DNA from: Fasciola hepatica
Taxonomy: Eukaryota > Platyhelminthes > Trematoda > Plagiorchiida > Fasciolidae
Direction: 5' to 3'
Length of the DNA: 64,000 nt
NCBI GenBank assembly: GCA_948099385.1
Contig: CANUEZ040000191.1
Span: 9,936,001 to 10,000,000 of the forward strand
The translations under genes and the position numbers were made by a program. Under the pieces are notes generated by a model. It worked only from the letters and a program-made list of their open reading frames with translations. It was not told where the DNA came from and did not search any database. Positions 13,043 through 25,739 of this stretch are shown here, one piece after another (the first letter of the stretch is position 1; every line of letters starts with the position of its first letter).

Positions 13043-13600
13043 GGGGTGGCGGTGTTGAATTTGTTTTGCCTGTTTTAACCGTGCTTATTCATCAACACCA
13101 ACCTATGTTACATTTGACCTGTTGTTCGTGACTCACCAGACTTTGACCGCAGGACTGCACTGTTATCACTCCACGGGATTCCCCAGCACTCTCAAAAGTT
13201 GCCGTTCATCACACGCAAACACACGCACACACACTCATACATACGCACACATACGCTGAACCACCACTCGCTTGATTGCCTCGACCTGGACTCGACTGTC
13301 CGATTTGGGCACCGAATTCCGATCGGCTTCACTCGACAGGCATGTATTACCACCCACACACACTGACGCGCACACATGCCCCACACAAGACTGTGACCTG
13401 TTCGTGTATTGATGTGCCTTACTCAATGGTTGGCCAGACTCACCGATCGATGTCCATATTTTCGTCCTTCCGTTCGTTTGTATCCCTTAAATGCGCGTTC
13501 CTTGTCTGTTATTTTGCTGGTCCTTTCGTTAACCAGCTTGGTTACTTGTTCCTCGGCTAATGACCATTGTACGTGTTATCCTTTCTTAACTGTACGGAAC
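13043..13600 (+). repeat. BEL/Pao polypurine tract and 3' LTR (start only defined)
   Basis: About 110 bp after the end of the BEL/Pao pol lies the G-rich tract GGGGTGGCGG (13,043-13,052), followed by TGTTGAATT. This fits the polypurine tract that primes plus-strand synthesis and the TG start of a 3' LTR. The following sequence holds an interrupted CA-rich stretch. I could not find the CA end, the target duplication or a matching 5' LTR in the window, so the right boundary is a guess. Confidence 0.45.
13206..13253. repeat. interrupted CA-rich microsatellite
   Basis: This is a run of ACACACGC-type units with interruptions inside the putative LTR. It generates the Cys/Val-rich frames on the minus strand, which are not genes. 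Confidence 0.75.
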
Positions 13601-14430
13601 GTGAGGACAGCAAGTTTTAAGGTTAGCACACTTACCAATGTGATTGATTACTGTTTGTAGTTGAGGTGACAGCCTCACGCGAGCTTGCCCCAGGAAACGC
13701 ATAAACTTTACTATAGTTCAGGAAATGGACGTGCGTATTGTAGGTACCTGTACATTTCCGAATTTTTCCTGGATTTTCAACGTCCCTTGGTGCGACACTC
13801 CTTTGTTGTACCGATGTTTTAATGTAGAACACGCACACCTTTTCGTCGTCATCACCGCGCAATACAAAAAAGGCTGTCAATAAATCGAATGTCAAGGATT
13901 GAACTACCATCCGAATGAATCTTCATTCTGGCACGGTCTCATCTTCTGGTTTCGAGTGTCTTGGAACTATATCGGTCGAACTAACTGTGTGAAACAAAAC
14001 ATTTTAGAAGTTTCAACGACGTCTCTTGGCACTTCGCTCAATACCATCCTGTTCTGTTCAACGGATGGCTGTCAGACAGAGCTGAACTGGAGACATTGGC
14101 GGATATTGGCTATTCGACGCTCATTTCCTGATCACAAGAACACTGAACAACTGTGATTTTGGGTCAAACCTTTTGTTTCATTTTAATTCTTAATGTACCT
14201 ACCTTTTTGGCCTTTTTATCACCGCACGCTCCTCCGCCCATCTTAGTTTGCTAGTGTCGTCTTAGATATTGTTGACATTATTTTGTGTACTAAATAGAGA
14301 GAGCAGTACTCTACAGTATCTTATACATCATCAATAAAAACATCTTTATTTGCCCTGTTACATTCAATCGCATGGAACTGTTACAAACATACGAACATTA
14401 AGCCAATTATTTTTCGTTTGCCACGTGTGC
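13600..14430. other. unassigned DNA
   Basis: Short frames on both strands lack recognisable motifs. Nothing supportable was seen. Confidence 0.5.
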
Positions 14431-14431
14431 A

Positions 14432-14675
14432 GGTTACATTAGCAAAAAAATGTATGAAGACACAAAAGCACGGCAGACAAGGTGTTCCCTACAAAGTTAA
14501 ACTTTTTGATCAATACTTAATGGCATGTAAAATAGTTCATCGTATTGTTCATGAAGAAAAATGGAAACAGACATTAACCACGGATAATATGGATGATATT
14601 CCCTCCAGTATAAGTAAGCATGAATTTGGAAGCATGCAAAAAGCATACCCTTGGTCCGTTGTTCCACGTGGATGA
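14432..14675 (+). CDS. candidate host exon, unknown protein
   Basis: An open frame of about 80 codons follows a splice-acceptor-like sequence (pyrimidine-containing stretch ending GTGCAG at 14,431) and closes with TGA at 14,673-14,675, three bases before GTAAGT. The translation is Lys-rich and mixed in composition (for example GVPYKVKLFDQYLM and VHRIVHEEKWKQ). It looks more like a real protein than the neighbouring frames, but I do not recognise the family. No upstream exon was identified. It could be the terminal exon of a small-exon gene or a chance frame. Confidence 0.22.
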
Positions 14676-14699
14676 GATGTAAGTGTAGTCAAGTATTGC

Positions 14700-17600
14700 T
14701 TCGCAGATGTTTCAATGAACAGTAGCCATGATTTTTGAAAAGCCATAAGCAGTCGCTTCAAACTTATTCATAGGAAATGATTGCAATGCCATGTATAATT
14801 GAACATTGAAGACTGAGAATCTGCTTCCGATTAATATTTGTTTCAAGATAAACTGCTTTGTGGATACACGTGTTACTAGTGCGAATAACAAACAGAAACA
14901 AATACCATGTATCCAGATGAGAAATCACATACATTATTTCGAAAATGTGCTTTAGAAGTCGCATAATAGAACAACTGGTAATTTCCGATTTGTAGTCCAT
15001 GTTTCCCAACTTCCATAGACCGAATACATTTAAAACATTTTGAATTTTTTGGATGTGTCAAGCTATGTCCTTCATTGAGGGAAAATCCAGCCCGCAATTA
15101 TCTGCAGTAGTCTTAGTTGCAGATGTACATTCGTGTGTAGGGCCTGAATTACCCACCTCCCCCCTATCGAAAAATGAACGATTTATTTCCAACTGCACGT
15201 AACGTGTCCAGTGTGTTATTTCGCGCTGATTGAATTTTATACACAGGCGTTCGGCGTCGCTTAGTTCTGCAATGGTCCTTATATTGATCCAACCGGTGAC
15301 TTTTAGGGCTTCTCATGAAAATAAAAACACCAGAGCCTACGTGAAAAAGGACGGAGAGTACTCGCATGAGGTTGAATCACCAGTTTTAAAATTTGGATGA
15401 ACGACAATTCACAGCATTCAAGCACTACCCGATTTCCATGCTGTAAGTTGTGACCACTGTGTTCATGGTAACCTTTGGATTCACAGTTAACATAGTTGGG
15501 TTTACTTTGACATTGGGCGTGCCAATTGGATTTCGCGAAACTCAACTTATTTTCGTTCTCTAGTTTTGTGTGGGACTGGTTGGGATGCACCGTTATGACT
15601 GCTTACTAGATCCGTTTAAGATAAACATCTTGCCCAAATTATTGGCCAAATTTGCATGCATCTGCCTCTGGTCTAATTATTATGCCATGAAGGTATCCGG
15701 TGTATTCAGTTCCACTAACTTTATGCTCTTGTCTTATAATCGGTTCTGGGCAGTCGTTTGGTTTTGAACATATCGTCGTGATTCAACATGTTACCGAATC
15801 ACCTTGCTGATACTTTCGTTCATCACTGTGATTTGTTTGACAACGCCAACGCTTGTGATGACCAATCTGAATTTATAAGTAGAACTGATCGGCAGAACAT
15901 CAGCCGTCGAATGGCGGAAAGCGTACGGCGTTTTTGTATTGTTGACAGAGTTTTTCGGTCCAGGGATTGCAATTTGTGTTTTTCAAATTAAAATCATCCC
16001 AGTGCTGCGGAGCCTAATAATTGTTTCGGGAAAGAACTTGTCATCAATGCAAAGTGCTCAGCAACCCAGTGGTTATGCCATTATTCAGAATTTGGGAGCC
16101 ATTTCAATCGTAATTATTATCATGATGATCATATTATTTGGTACCAGAGCCCCTCCCCTTTTTCAGTAAAATTAATCTGCCCTTGGGCTGTTAAAAATGT
16201 CAAATAATAACGGATGGAAATACAGTGGTTTTTCGCCATTTGCATTCAGTTTGTTTATAAACCCACTGCTAATGCTGTACGCCTCTCCACTGGCTCGTAA
16301 GTACGTTTAGTCGTAATTAGCCATCTCATTTCGAATACGTCCCTGTTTTTCCCAGTATCTAATAAAGTCACAAACCTTGAAAACGTAACACGGCATCCGC
16401 ATATTTTCTTTGAGATTCGAATCCAATAACTGCCGTTGCATCAATGACCAAGTTGAAACATGTTGGCGAGCACAGTTTTTTTTAATTTTCCAATTCACAC
16501 GTCGGTGTTAACCGTTTCTCAGTTTATTGCCATTCACTTTTCACCTGGTTGGACAGAACGTTACATATTCTCTTTATCCTCTAAACATTACCTTATCCTT
16601 TCCTACACATATTTATGTATAATTTCAGTTTTCAAAGGATTCTTAGTCATGCCGTCGACTAATTTATAGCACTGCATGAACACAGCATGTTAGTGTGTTG
16701 AATTCGAATAGATTAGCTTGTTCACACCAGTAACAACAGCGTATGATGTGAATCGTTTATTTTGGTTCGGAGAGACACAGGCGTTACCCTGTGTTCTTAT
16801 GAAAAGTAGATCAGTTCTGAAATATGTATGGTAGCCTAGTATATAATTCAACTGATAGTTATGAAATGAACAATCAGGCTTCCAATGTTTGTCTGATAAT
16901 GCAGATGAGTTTCAGTGTACCTTAATTTGAATTGAATCATAATCGTTATGATACAACTGAATGTTTTGTTGGCATTTCCATTGCGTCGTATTTTGATCAA
17001 AGTTAGTTTCTTATATTGGTTCACTTTCTTCGGTTTCACACTAGAAGGCGAGTCATAATTGTTGTGACCGTGTCGAACACTGATTGGATTTCAGTGGTGA
17101 AAAGTTCTATTGTGAATATCAGCATTCGGTCGAGGTATAGAAAGAAAGTCACGGTTGATCTGAACCCATTCAAACTAGTAGGTCAGACTCACCGATTTGA
17201 ATGCGTTCAGTGATGTATGTTGGAAACGTTCGATGTGCAACCGACGGAGAGGACTTCCTACGATACCTAGATGGAAACGTAAAATAGCATATGGCGTTTT
17301 AGCAAAAATCGAACATCGGCTGTCAGCCAGAACAGCAGGTTGCCATTATTCTGCTCCAGTGCTCAAGCACTGTGTTTTGTACTCAGTTAAGGCAGGGTTA
17401 TCATCCAGGCACTAACTTCATTATTCAGTAAAGCGGACAAATTTATTTTTTTATATATGCCTGTGCATGGAGCCGATTCCCAATAATTGTGTAAGCACTC
17501 CGAGCGAAACGACCATGGCAAACACAAATGCAGTGACAAAAAACGCAAATTCTCGTTATCAAAATATAAATGTACTTGCAGCTGTCCAGAATAAGTTAAC

Positions 17601-20600
17601 AGAAATGATGCACACAAAAGTGACCGTGAAAATGCTTCATTAGCCATTATCAATATTTGACCACCTGCCTGATTGCAAGTCGTTGAGACAACAAGGAAGT
17701 ATTCCCATTAGTTTGCGGTTATTTAGAAGCTACCAAAACCTTCGTTTTATTGCGATTCCTGCACAAAATCATCCTCAATTATTTTTATATCTAACATGTA
17801 CTGACTGTGCACGTGTCACTGCTGAGACCCAAATGTTAACTACTATAACTATTCGAAGCCTAAATTTTCAATCGGCCAACACCAACACTGTGATTTATAC
17901 ATTGAGAATGAGTTAAAATTGCCTGTTCAAACCACACATTATAGTTGTTCACATCAAGAGTGCTAGAAAAACTCATACACTATTTCTCAAATTAGTACCT
18001 ATTTATCCGAATCTATGTCCTAAAATGTTCCTAAAATGTATCGACTCTACAATGAACACGTTAGTTATAAAATCCGAAATGAACACTCATATGGAACCAG
18101 TAACACCATATTTTTGTTCGATTATTTTCACAAATCTGAATTCAGGACGTTCTGTTATCTATGAAAACCTGTTCCATACGTCCTACCAGAATTATCAGCA
18201 GGACAGAGCTTAATTCGTCTTACGTAGTTTGTGCTAACTATAAGGAACATCAACAATTGAGCCATGTGCCTAAAAGCCCAATTTTCAAGTCAAATAAAGT
18301 GCACCGATTTACCTAAAGTAAATCGACTTTTCACATCTTAAGCCATGATAACTAAACACCCCTTTCCAATGTCCTGGAAAATGACCAACATAGGTTTGTG
18401 TACGTTTAGATTTTCACAAATACCCTAACCATTGAGATTGAGATGAGGTCATGCAATCACGCCTTAGTTCATATTTTATATAAATATGGGTTATCGCCTG
18501 GATACCTAGCAAGTGGATTACGAGATTTGTGATTTGCTTGTACCGCATGAGGCGAGCCCGCGACGAGTAATATCAAGTACCGCTAACATGACAATGGGTA
18601 TTGAATCACCTTAGAAATCCGAAATTCTTCAATAGGTGATTTAAGTGGGAAGCTCAACTGAAACATTTATGCTTGGACCAGAAAAAGTATTTTGGAAGTA
18701 GACTGAATGGAGAAAGTGAATATCTGCACGGAACTCAACAAGGTACTACTAACTATTGCATCAAACTAAGGGAGCCAGAGAAGTTTCACGTGGACTCTGG
18801 TTATCCAGCCAAACAATAGAAACCATCCCCAAAGGTATTTATGTTGCAAGCAGCAGTGCAGTTTGAACACTCAAGTGACCATTGAGAAGCATGGAATCAC
18901 TTTTCAGCTGTTTATTCCTCTTAAGGATTCATCAACTGAGAATTTTTCATTGACCTCTAACATGCCCATGTGTTCCACGCGGATGTTCATCGAATAAGAT
19001 TTTCCACCTTCCCAATCTCTGTCATGTCATCTGATGAATTCTCGTACTCGTATTTTCCCGTGTGACTATAATTTGAATTTCGATTCAATCGCTTATTTTA
19101 TTGAGATTTTTAAATACAATCTGAGATTCTATAGAATAATGTAATAGTCAAACTGCTTATCTCAACTTACAAAGTAAGCTGATTCAAAGCCAAATTATGA
19201 CTAGTTCTGAACAAGCACATTTTGTTGCTCCTACACGACTTTACCAACACAAAATTACATAACTTTATATGTACTCTTACTTGCATTGAGTGGCGGGGTT
19301 TCTAGACAAAACCCAATGTGGCCTTCATGTGTGTGGGCGACAGCTGTGCTCAAGATTCAGAAGGAACCACGGTTTTGCCACTTCTAATGTGCCACTACCA
19401 TGATGGAAAATGAAGTTCGGAGGGAAAATGGCGCTAGGTTACTTTTATTGTATATATTCAAACGTTACTGGGTATACAACGTTCAATTCATTCTTGTATA
19501 TTGAACAATTAACTGAAAGATTCTGGTCAATACTACAAATATGTATCAGAGGGGTGATGATAAAGCACCGTTGAGAGCCAGGTCGGATAAACTGTTAGTT
19601 AGTCGATCGACTTATAAAAGGGAACCCCACGGTCGATTCACGGAGGAGGCTCAGTAAATATGTATCCATTGGTATTCCCAACGAGCCAGATCAGGCAACC
19701 ATACAGTGCTTTCATAAATTTGAACAGCGATTTGAGGAATCGTACTGCATGATGGGTCGCTGATAAAACATACCAATATCATTGAAACGATAATGAATAC
19801 ATCTAACGATTTTTGAATCCAATATCATTGAATCCTTGTCGAACACTGGTTTCCATTTGTGTGGTTGGATGAAGTAGATGGGATATCTAAATACTGAAAT
19901 GCAAACACACGCTACTGGAGGGAGCCATGCGGTATTTAGGCCATGACTAAGCTCGGTGGTATGGTGAAGCTAGCATCAGCATTGACTGGACGTAAACTTT
20001 CTTGTCTTCCGTGTTGCAGACATTGTGGGACATACCTCAGATAGAAATTCAGTGACTCGATTTCTGTGTGGTTTATGTGGTGAATTTTTATGTATTTAAA
20101 AGCTCACTTGCCATTCACAAAAAAGAGAAGACAGTGGGACAACAAAATGTCTTGTGGGGCGTTGGTGTTGAATTGTATATCAACCAATTCGAAGTGGTTC
20201 ATTGGAAATTGCTGTCACTGTGCCGCGAACTCAAAGAGCGTTGCATAGAGCACGTGAGTCGAGCACAAAATTATATTAGATTCGTTCGGCAACTTTTGTT
20301 GGTTAACTACAGGTGTTTTTATTTATTTTTAAGTAACATTGCGAACAGGAAGTTATTACCTACTACGGTAAGTTGTAGGAGATAACCTCCTGTTGCCCTG
20401 GAATGGTTATTTGTTGAATTTTGTGGGCTCATGGTGTCAAACCAGGGTTCTGTAAGAGTTTGATTACATGGTTCGTTTTCAAAAACTGTCACCAAGTAAA
20501 ACATTTTCATAATGACCAATGTGGCTGCCTACCTGGATTCTCAGCGAGAAGGGTAAACGTCCACTACGACGGCTATATTTATTGGTAGCTCGCTCGCTTC

Positions 20601-20740
20601 CATAAGCCATCTTTTTTCACTGATTGAACCGTTTACCTAGTGAACGAATAACAAGGGCCAAATGCAGGTTCTCGGGAAAGTAAGCATGAACTGGGTTGGA
20701 ACCGATAACTGACGTTCGTTGATACTAACATCAGGAGAAC
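14700..20740. other. unassigned DNA
   Basis: Six kilobases of short frames without recognisable domains. The 105-codon frame at 20,068-20,385 includes a G-rich string resembling a polypurine tract next to TGTTGAATT (about 20,150-20,170), but nothing else there supports a retroelement. Confidence 0.5.
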
Positions 20741-20750
20741 CCTATAAACA

Positions 20751-20957
20751 ATGATTGGGAATTACAACAACTGATTACTGTTAGCGGTTCATTCACTCTC
20801 TCCGAAAAGTGTTGATTAGATTTGTTATAAAAAAACGATAGTAAAGCCAGTGAGTTTTTTGTGCTGTTCGTAATATTATATCATGCCTAGCTGTGTATGA
20901 CTGTTTTTACCTACACTCTGAATTGACGAAGATGGTTCCGATGAGGAGACAATATTC
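20751..20957 (+). repeat. 207-bp direct repeat, left copy
   Basis: This is about 90% identical by eye to 22,254-22,459, same orientation, about 1.5 kb apart. Shared landmarks are ACTCTCTCCG, a TATAAAAAA box-like string, CATGCCTAGCTGTG and GAGGAGACAATATTC at the right end. The pair may be terminal repeats of a short non-autonomous element or two members of a dispersed family. No clear target duplication was seen. Confidence 0.85.
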
Positions 20958-21063
20958 GTTTCAGCTCAAACATCATCTTGCGCTGACGGGCTGTCTCACA
21001 AGTACACTCGCGAACACATACTTCGTGGACAACTCACCCAAACATCTCAGATGCTTCGGCTTG

Positions 21064-21120
21064 TATTCGTACACACACCAACACACACCCGCCCACGTAC
21101 ACACCACTCACACTGGGCGA
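21064..21120. repeat. CA-rich stretch
   Basis: Interrupted ACACAC and CACCCGCCCAC units immediately upstream of the tRNA-like SINE head. Low complexity. Confidence 0.6.
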
Positions 21121-21159
21121 GAGGGAGTTAGTTGACGCTAGTCGCAATTGCTCCCGAAC

Positions 21160-21245
21160 CGCACTGTGGCAGAGAGGTAACGCACTTGTTTACGGAATGA
21201 AACAGCCCTGGATCCAAACCACGATTTTGAATAAAACTATGCCTC
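21160..21245 (+). repeat. tRNA-derived SINE head (candidate)
   Basis: TGGCAGAGAGGTAACGC at 21,167 fits the internal polymerase III A box of a tRNA (TGGCNNAGNGG-like). GGATCCAAACC at 21,210 fits a decayed B box (GGTTCGAATCC-like). Their 43-bp spacing is as in a tRNA. The intervening ACGGAATGAAACAGCCCTGG does not fold as a clean anticodon arm by eye, so a decayed tRNA-derived SINE is more likely than a working tRNA gene. It lies between the two 206-bp direct repeats. Confidence 0.4.
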
Positions 21246-22253
21246 ATTGATGAGATTCAACAATAACGAAGATCAAGTCTATTGCTGCGAAAAGCAGAGT
21301 TGGTCAGATGACCTTAAGTTTTTGAGTGAAATGGCAGACTTCAATGAAAAGTCAGCCGAACAAAGATTCATCAGTCACACATAATCGCATCGAAAATGCA
21401 TGCTTCATCATGTGCGTCCATGTGCTCTCTCTAACACATGTATAGCGATATGATAACCATGGGTCGGGCATATTGCACCGGGAAGTAAGAGTGCATTACC
21501 CAAGAACCAGTTGCGCCTAAACGTGAAAATGTTTCAATGGCTTGAACTTCACTGATGGGACTACAGTGCCAGTATGGTCGGGGTCTCTGGGAGATCGGCA
21601 AACGGTGAGGTGTGTGACTCATCAATATTGGAGGGATCTTAGAACACGCTTCAATACTGTTTTGAAGGTGACGCTTATAGAATATGGACGGGTCCCGTGA
21701 AGGAAACAGAACGAAAAGGGGAACCATGTCAAGATAAACAATAAGTATTATCAATCCAGTTATTATTTGCATGCACTACGATAATGACAGTTCGTTGTGA
21801 CCAGCACTCAGAGAATTCGGATCCTGAAGACTGAAAAATCCCTGGATGTTTTTGGGACACTTCATCAAAGGAGTGCATTCGGCCATTTAAAGTGAGGATT
21901 GCTTCATCATATGCCGTGTTGATGAGCTTGACCTACAGTAAATTTCGTCGCGAGTGGGTCACACGCTACAGACAAGATTGGTAATCTTTAAAACTCCAGG
22001 GTCATTGCGAAACTATGCAGGTTCCATGAAATTCTATGTGGGCACGTAAAAACCGGGTTCAAATCTGATCACCTACTGTGGCAAAAAACACGGTGTATAT
22101 CTTGATCGGAAAACGTTATGCCAGTTCTATTCAGAACCGGAGAAACAAAAGTCTGTATTCTAGAAAACGTGCACACTCTAGTTCTTGCTTCACTGCGCGT
22201 AATGTTCAGTTTCCACCACGAAAATACCCACTTGAAAATGAAATATGTGGCTT

Positions 22254-22459
22254 ATGGTTGAGAAATACAACAAATAATTACTGTTAGTGGGTTATTCACT
22301 CTCTCCGGAAAGTGTTGATTAGATTGGGTATAAAAAACGATAGTAAAGCCAGTGAGTTTTATGTGCTGTTCGTCATATTATATCATGCCTAGCTGTGTAT
22401 GACTGTTTTTACCTACACTCTGAATTGACAAAGATGGTTCCGATGAGGAGACAATATTC
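22254..22459 (+). repeat. 206-bp direct repeat, right copy
   Basis: Partner of 20,751-20,957, with the same landmarks in the same order and scattered substitutions. The repeats diverge immediately after GACAATATTC at the right end and before ATGGTTG at the left end, giving sharp boundaries. Confidence 0.85.
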
Positions 22460-22516
22460 CTAATCCAATGATTCTGGTTTTTCAAAGCGTGTTTTGAACG
22501 ACATTTGCTTAACAAG

Positions 22517-22692
22517 TTATGACAAACACACAGCATCTTTTATAGATCACCCAGGCTTAGTTGTAATTTCGTCAATGGTTATTGCCGGATTATCTAGTTA
22601 TTACAATGAGGATTCTCACCAGTGGGAAAAACTAACCGATAGTAAAATATGAGTCAGGAGTGACTGGCAGTGATATCCAGTTATTCCGATGA
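22517..22692 (+). repeat. short dispersed repeat, copy 1
   Basis: This 176-bp sequence recurs in reverse complement at 54,194-54,383 with about 85-90% identity. Shared blocks include GATCACCCAGGCTTA, TCAATGGTTATTG and GAGGATTCTCACCAGTGGG. The other copy has a ~14-bp longer arm containing the palindrome TGAGACAACTGTCTCA. It is short and non-coding, and one copy is flanked by a duplicated site, so it is probably a small mobile repeat. Confidence 0.8.
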
Positions 22693-23291
22693 TTTACTGT
22701 GCCTATTTTTTGGACTATGCATAAACACTGAAATATGAATTATTTACACCGTGTAAACAGAAGTTGATTGTTGACGTATTTCAAGTCACGACCTGTGGCA
22801 CAGCTACCAATCGTATACCATATGTTTCCATGTCCCGCACTTAAACCGAAATACCCGGTGTCAAAATAATAAGAAAGTTGGATCGGGTGAAATAATCATT
22901 ATGTCGTCGAATATCTGAAAGCCTAATGAGATACAATGTGCAAATATAATTGCACCGTTCTGCCTGACAACATATCACCGCTGATTATCCAAGTTTATAA
23001 TGAAAACGTGTAGAATCGATCGTACCGGAGATATGTGGAATAATGTCTATGGAAACATGATGAGTAAAAAGGCGTTTTTAAGCATCTTCCCAATCAAGTG
23101 CCTATGTTGACGAATTTCTGTTGCCCTCATGAGGGAGAAGGCTGACTAGATCAAATGAGAAAATGGATGATTTACACGAATGGAAACTGATCTTACCGGA
23201 AGCGTAGGCTCACTTCGGGAATTAGGACCACACACAAAGCGACAAATGAGTAGATTTTGTCAAAGAGATGCACGCATACAACGCACAGATT
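22693..23291. other. unassigned DNA
   Basis: No gene or repeat was recognised between the short dispersed repeat and segment B. Confidence 0.5.
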
Positions 23292-25731
23292 GGTTTAAAT
23301 GTCATTCTGTCCATACCCAAGCTTTATTTGGTTGTAGTTTCATCTCGCACTTTTCATTTTATACAACTGATTCGACAAACAAAGAAACCTATAAATAGTC
23401 CAATATTGACGACAATGGATATTATTCCAGAATTGTGGGAACTATTAGCCTCATCGCAACCGATCTTTCGAACGACAACTTTGTCATTGGTGGAATGTGC
23501 GAATAATATATCGGTTAAAAGTGATGACATAATTAAGTAGCACACTTTACAACCAATTTCAAAAAGCAGCATGGCGACTGTTCATGTGCGTTTCTCATAG
23601 TGTACAATTGCTCCCGCATGTGTGTAGGCCATGCAACAAACATTTTTCCTAGTGGGAGGGATGTAACAGAGTAACATTTATTTTAATCATTTAGGCAGTT
23701 GCCGATTTCGATTTGTTTGTTTATCGAAGGAATGGACGTCAAATTTGCAACGAGCCAAACTGAATTTTACGAATTTGGAACACTTGTAACTTCGACGTGA
23801 CATCTGAGTATCTTTCAACGGTCGAGTGCAATCATTAGATTTACCATTTTATTAGGCTCCGGAAGTGAATATCAATTCAATGATCTTCAATGAAAGGCGC
23901 TGATGTGTCGATGATTTTCGGTAATCAAAAGGAAAACGGATGTGCTCCTATCATCAAAACAATCAGGATGTAAGTGCAATTATTAGACACACTGGACATT
24001 TAGAAATGTGCGGTCTCTTTGCACGCACTCTTCTGCTTATGTTTTTAAAAAAGTTCGGGTGCAAAATGTTTTATCTTGTAAAGTGCAAGTAAAGTGAACT
24101 AGGTGAAATTCCAAACTGAATCTAAATTTTCATCGAATTAGATCATAAAATCCACTGATTTTGAGATTTTCATCGCTGATGTGCTCCTTACTAAACTGCG
24201 TTTCCTCTACCAAATCTCATCAATTTTTTGGTGCGACTGATTCCCGCTGATTGTGAGGCCTTCCTTCTTGGTGGACCTGTTGAAAACTAATAATTTGTTT
24301 ATTCACTGCAATTCTGAATGCAACTCGTCATGCTCCAAGAAATTTACTTGTTGTTTCTGCAAGTGATAACACAAACAGAAACCATAGTTATGTACAAAAT
24401 TGCAACCACTTATGAGGTAATAAGTGCGTACCGGCTCATAAAATTTCCACCGCTTCCCATGGAAACACGCGAATATCATCTGTCATACACCAGTGCGTCT
24501 GACCCCCTGAAGCAGCAATCCAAATTGATAACTGGTTCATTTTTGTTCATAGTATTCTCCGTCTTTTGCGCCTCACTTTACTTGACCTGGTGATTGGGGT
24601 ATTATGCTAGTAATCGTGGTCATTGCCACGAACAAATTATTTTAACTCACTCCTCAATACTCTATCACAGTTAGAGCATTGCCAGATTATTCGATTACTC
24701 TTGACCTAATCCCAAATGTTGGCGTGTTTTCAAATTAGGGTTACGAGCCATTTTCTCACTCAACTTGGTATAATTTGTGGATTGGGTGGCCTGAACTCCA
24801 GGAAAGCGCGTCTATGTATCAGTCGGTCTCTGTTTCAGCGGATTATCTCTTTCCATGTTTACAACCATGTTTACATTCAGAGTTTCCAATAGTCCATACC
24901 ATTCCACTCATCAAGTAATCTTCATAGGTTGCCGTCATTTTGTTATTTAATTTGCTTTCCTAGTGGAACTATTTGATCAGTGGTGCGAAAAGATTTTGCA
25001 GTTGATCAAATTTAAATTCTCCTCTCCCCATTTGCTTGATGGGATTTCACACCCCATGCACCATGAGCTTCTGTACTATTCCCTGTTCTACCTATTACTC
25101 GGTCACACGATCGCTCGCACGTGGTCGTTAGACACTCCATCGAATCTGATTCCTCCTCCATTGAAACCAACTACAATTCGATACGACCTCAGTTATCTTT
25201 GACAAAATCATTCCATCCATGCACCGTGTATGCATTGGCAGGGATATATTTGCACCCATTATCATTTCCTTCATTATGCGGCGCATCAATCGATATTTGC
25301 GTCCATTTTGTTGGGTACGCTAGGTTTATGAATTTGAAGAAAATTTACTTCGAGCACGACGTTCCCAGATATGATGACTATCGAGAATAATTGAGACTGG
25401 TTGCCGATACAAGAGTCATATACCTTTGATAGATATTTTTTTATTTTTCGGTATAAAGAAAAGGTATTGGAGTGATGAACAGTTTGGATACTTGTAAAAA
25501 CTGTATTTCGGCAAAATAACCTGAGAAGATTTTGTCGCAGCTCAACCGAATGTTAGTTTGCACAGATTCATGATGACAAAGGCAATCATGTTTGGTGTGC
25601 GACCAAAGTGAACTTTGTTCAACAGAGAATGCAAATTACCTGGGCAAAGTTTTCTATTTGAATCGATTTTTTAAGGGTCAGGAATTGTCCACTGGTAAGA
25701 TACTCATGGATGGAGACTACAATAATTTACA
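23292..25731 (+). repeat. segment B, copy 1 of inverted duplication
   Basis: This segment is the reverse complement of 51,911-54,558. Identity by eye is about 97-99% in the middle and falls to about 85-90% in the last ~80 bp at each edge. Copy 1 carries an 11-bp insertion near 23,616; copy 2 carries a 190-bp repeat insertion. The segment contains several short frames, including 79 codons at 24,963-25,202 and an overlapping one to 25,390, preceded by an acceptor-like TTTGCTTTCCTAG at 24,949-24,961. No family was recognised in them. Confidence 0.93.
24963..25202 (+). CDS. hypothetical exon inside segment B, unknown
   Basis: A 79-codon frame begins directly after a good 3' splice-site sequence (TTTGCTTTCCTAG) and ends TGA. 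It includes a hydrophobic segment (HELLYYSLFYLLLGHTIA, about residues 33-50) that could be a membrane span. The second copy (52,442-52,681, minus) keeps the frame with Glu to Gly at residue 34. Both copies are recent, so conservation says little. No upstream donor in a compatible frame was established: joining to the GAG-GTAATA donor-like site at 24,414 gives an early stop. It may be a chance frame. Confidence 0.15.
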   Translation: MELFDQWCEKILQLIKFKFSSPHLLDGISHPMHHELLYYSLFYLLLGHTIARTWSLDTPSNLIPPPLKPTTIRYDLSYL

Positions 25732-25739
25732 CACGATGC

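Noticed and set aside
13192..13426. Cys/Val-rich minus-strand frames
   Set aside because: They are translations of the CA-rich repeat.
19020..19060. CTGATGA string as a hammerhead ribozyme core
   Set aside because: No matching GAAA segment and no pairing stems at the required spacing; other CTGATGA sites in the window failed the same test.
20145..20175. G-rich tract followed by TGTTGAATT, like the LTR start at 13,053
   Set aside because: Similarity stops after about ten bases, and no retroelement coding sequence precedes it.
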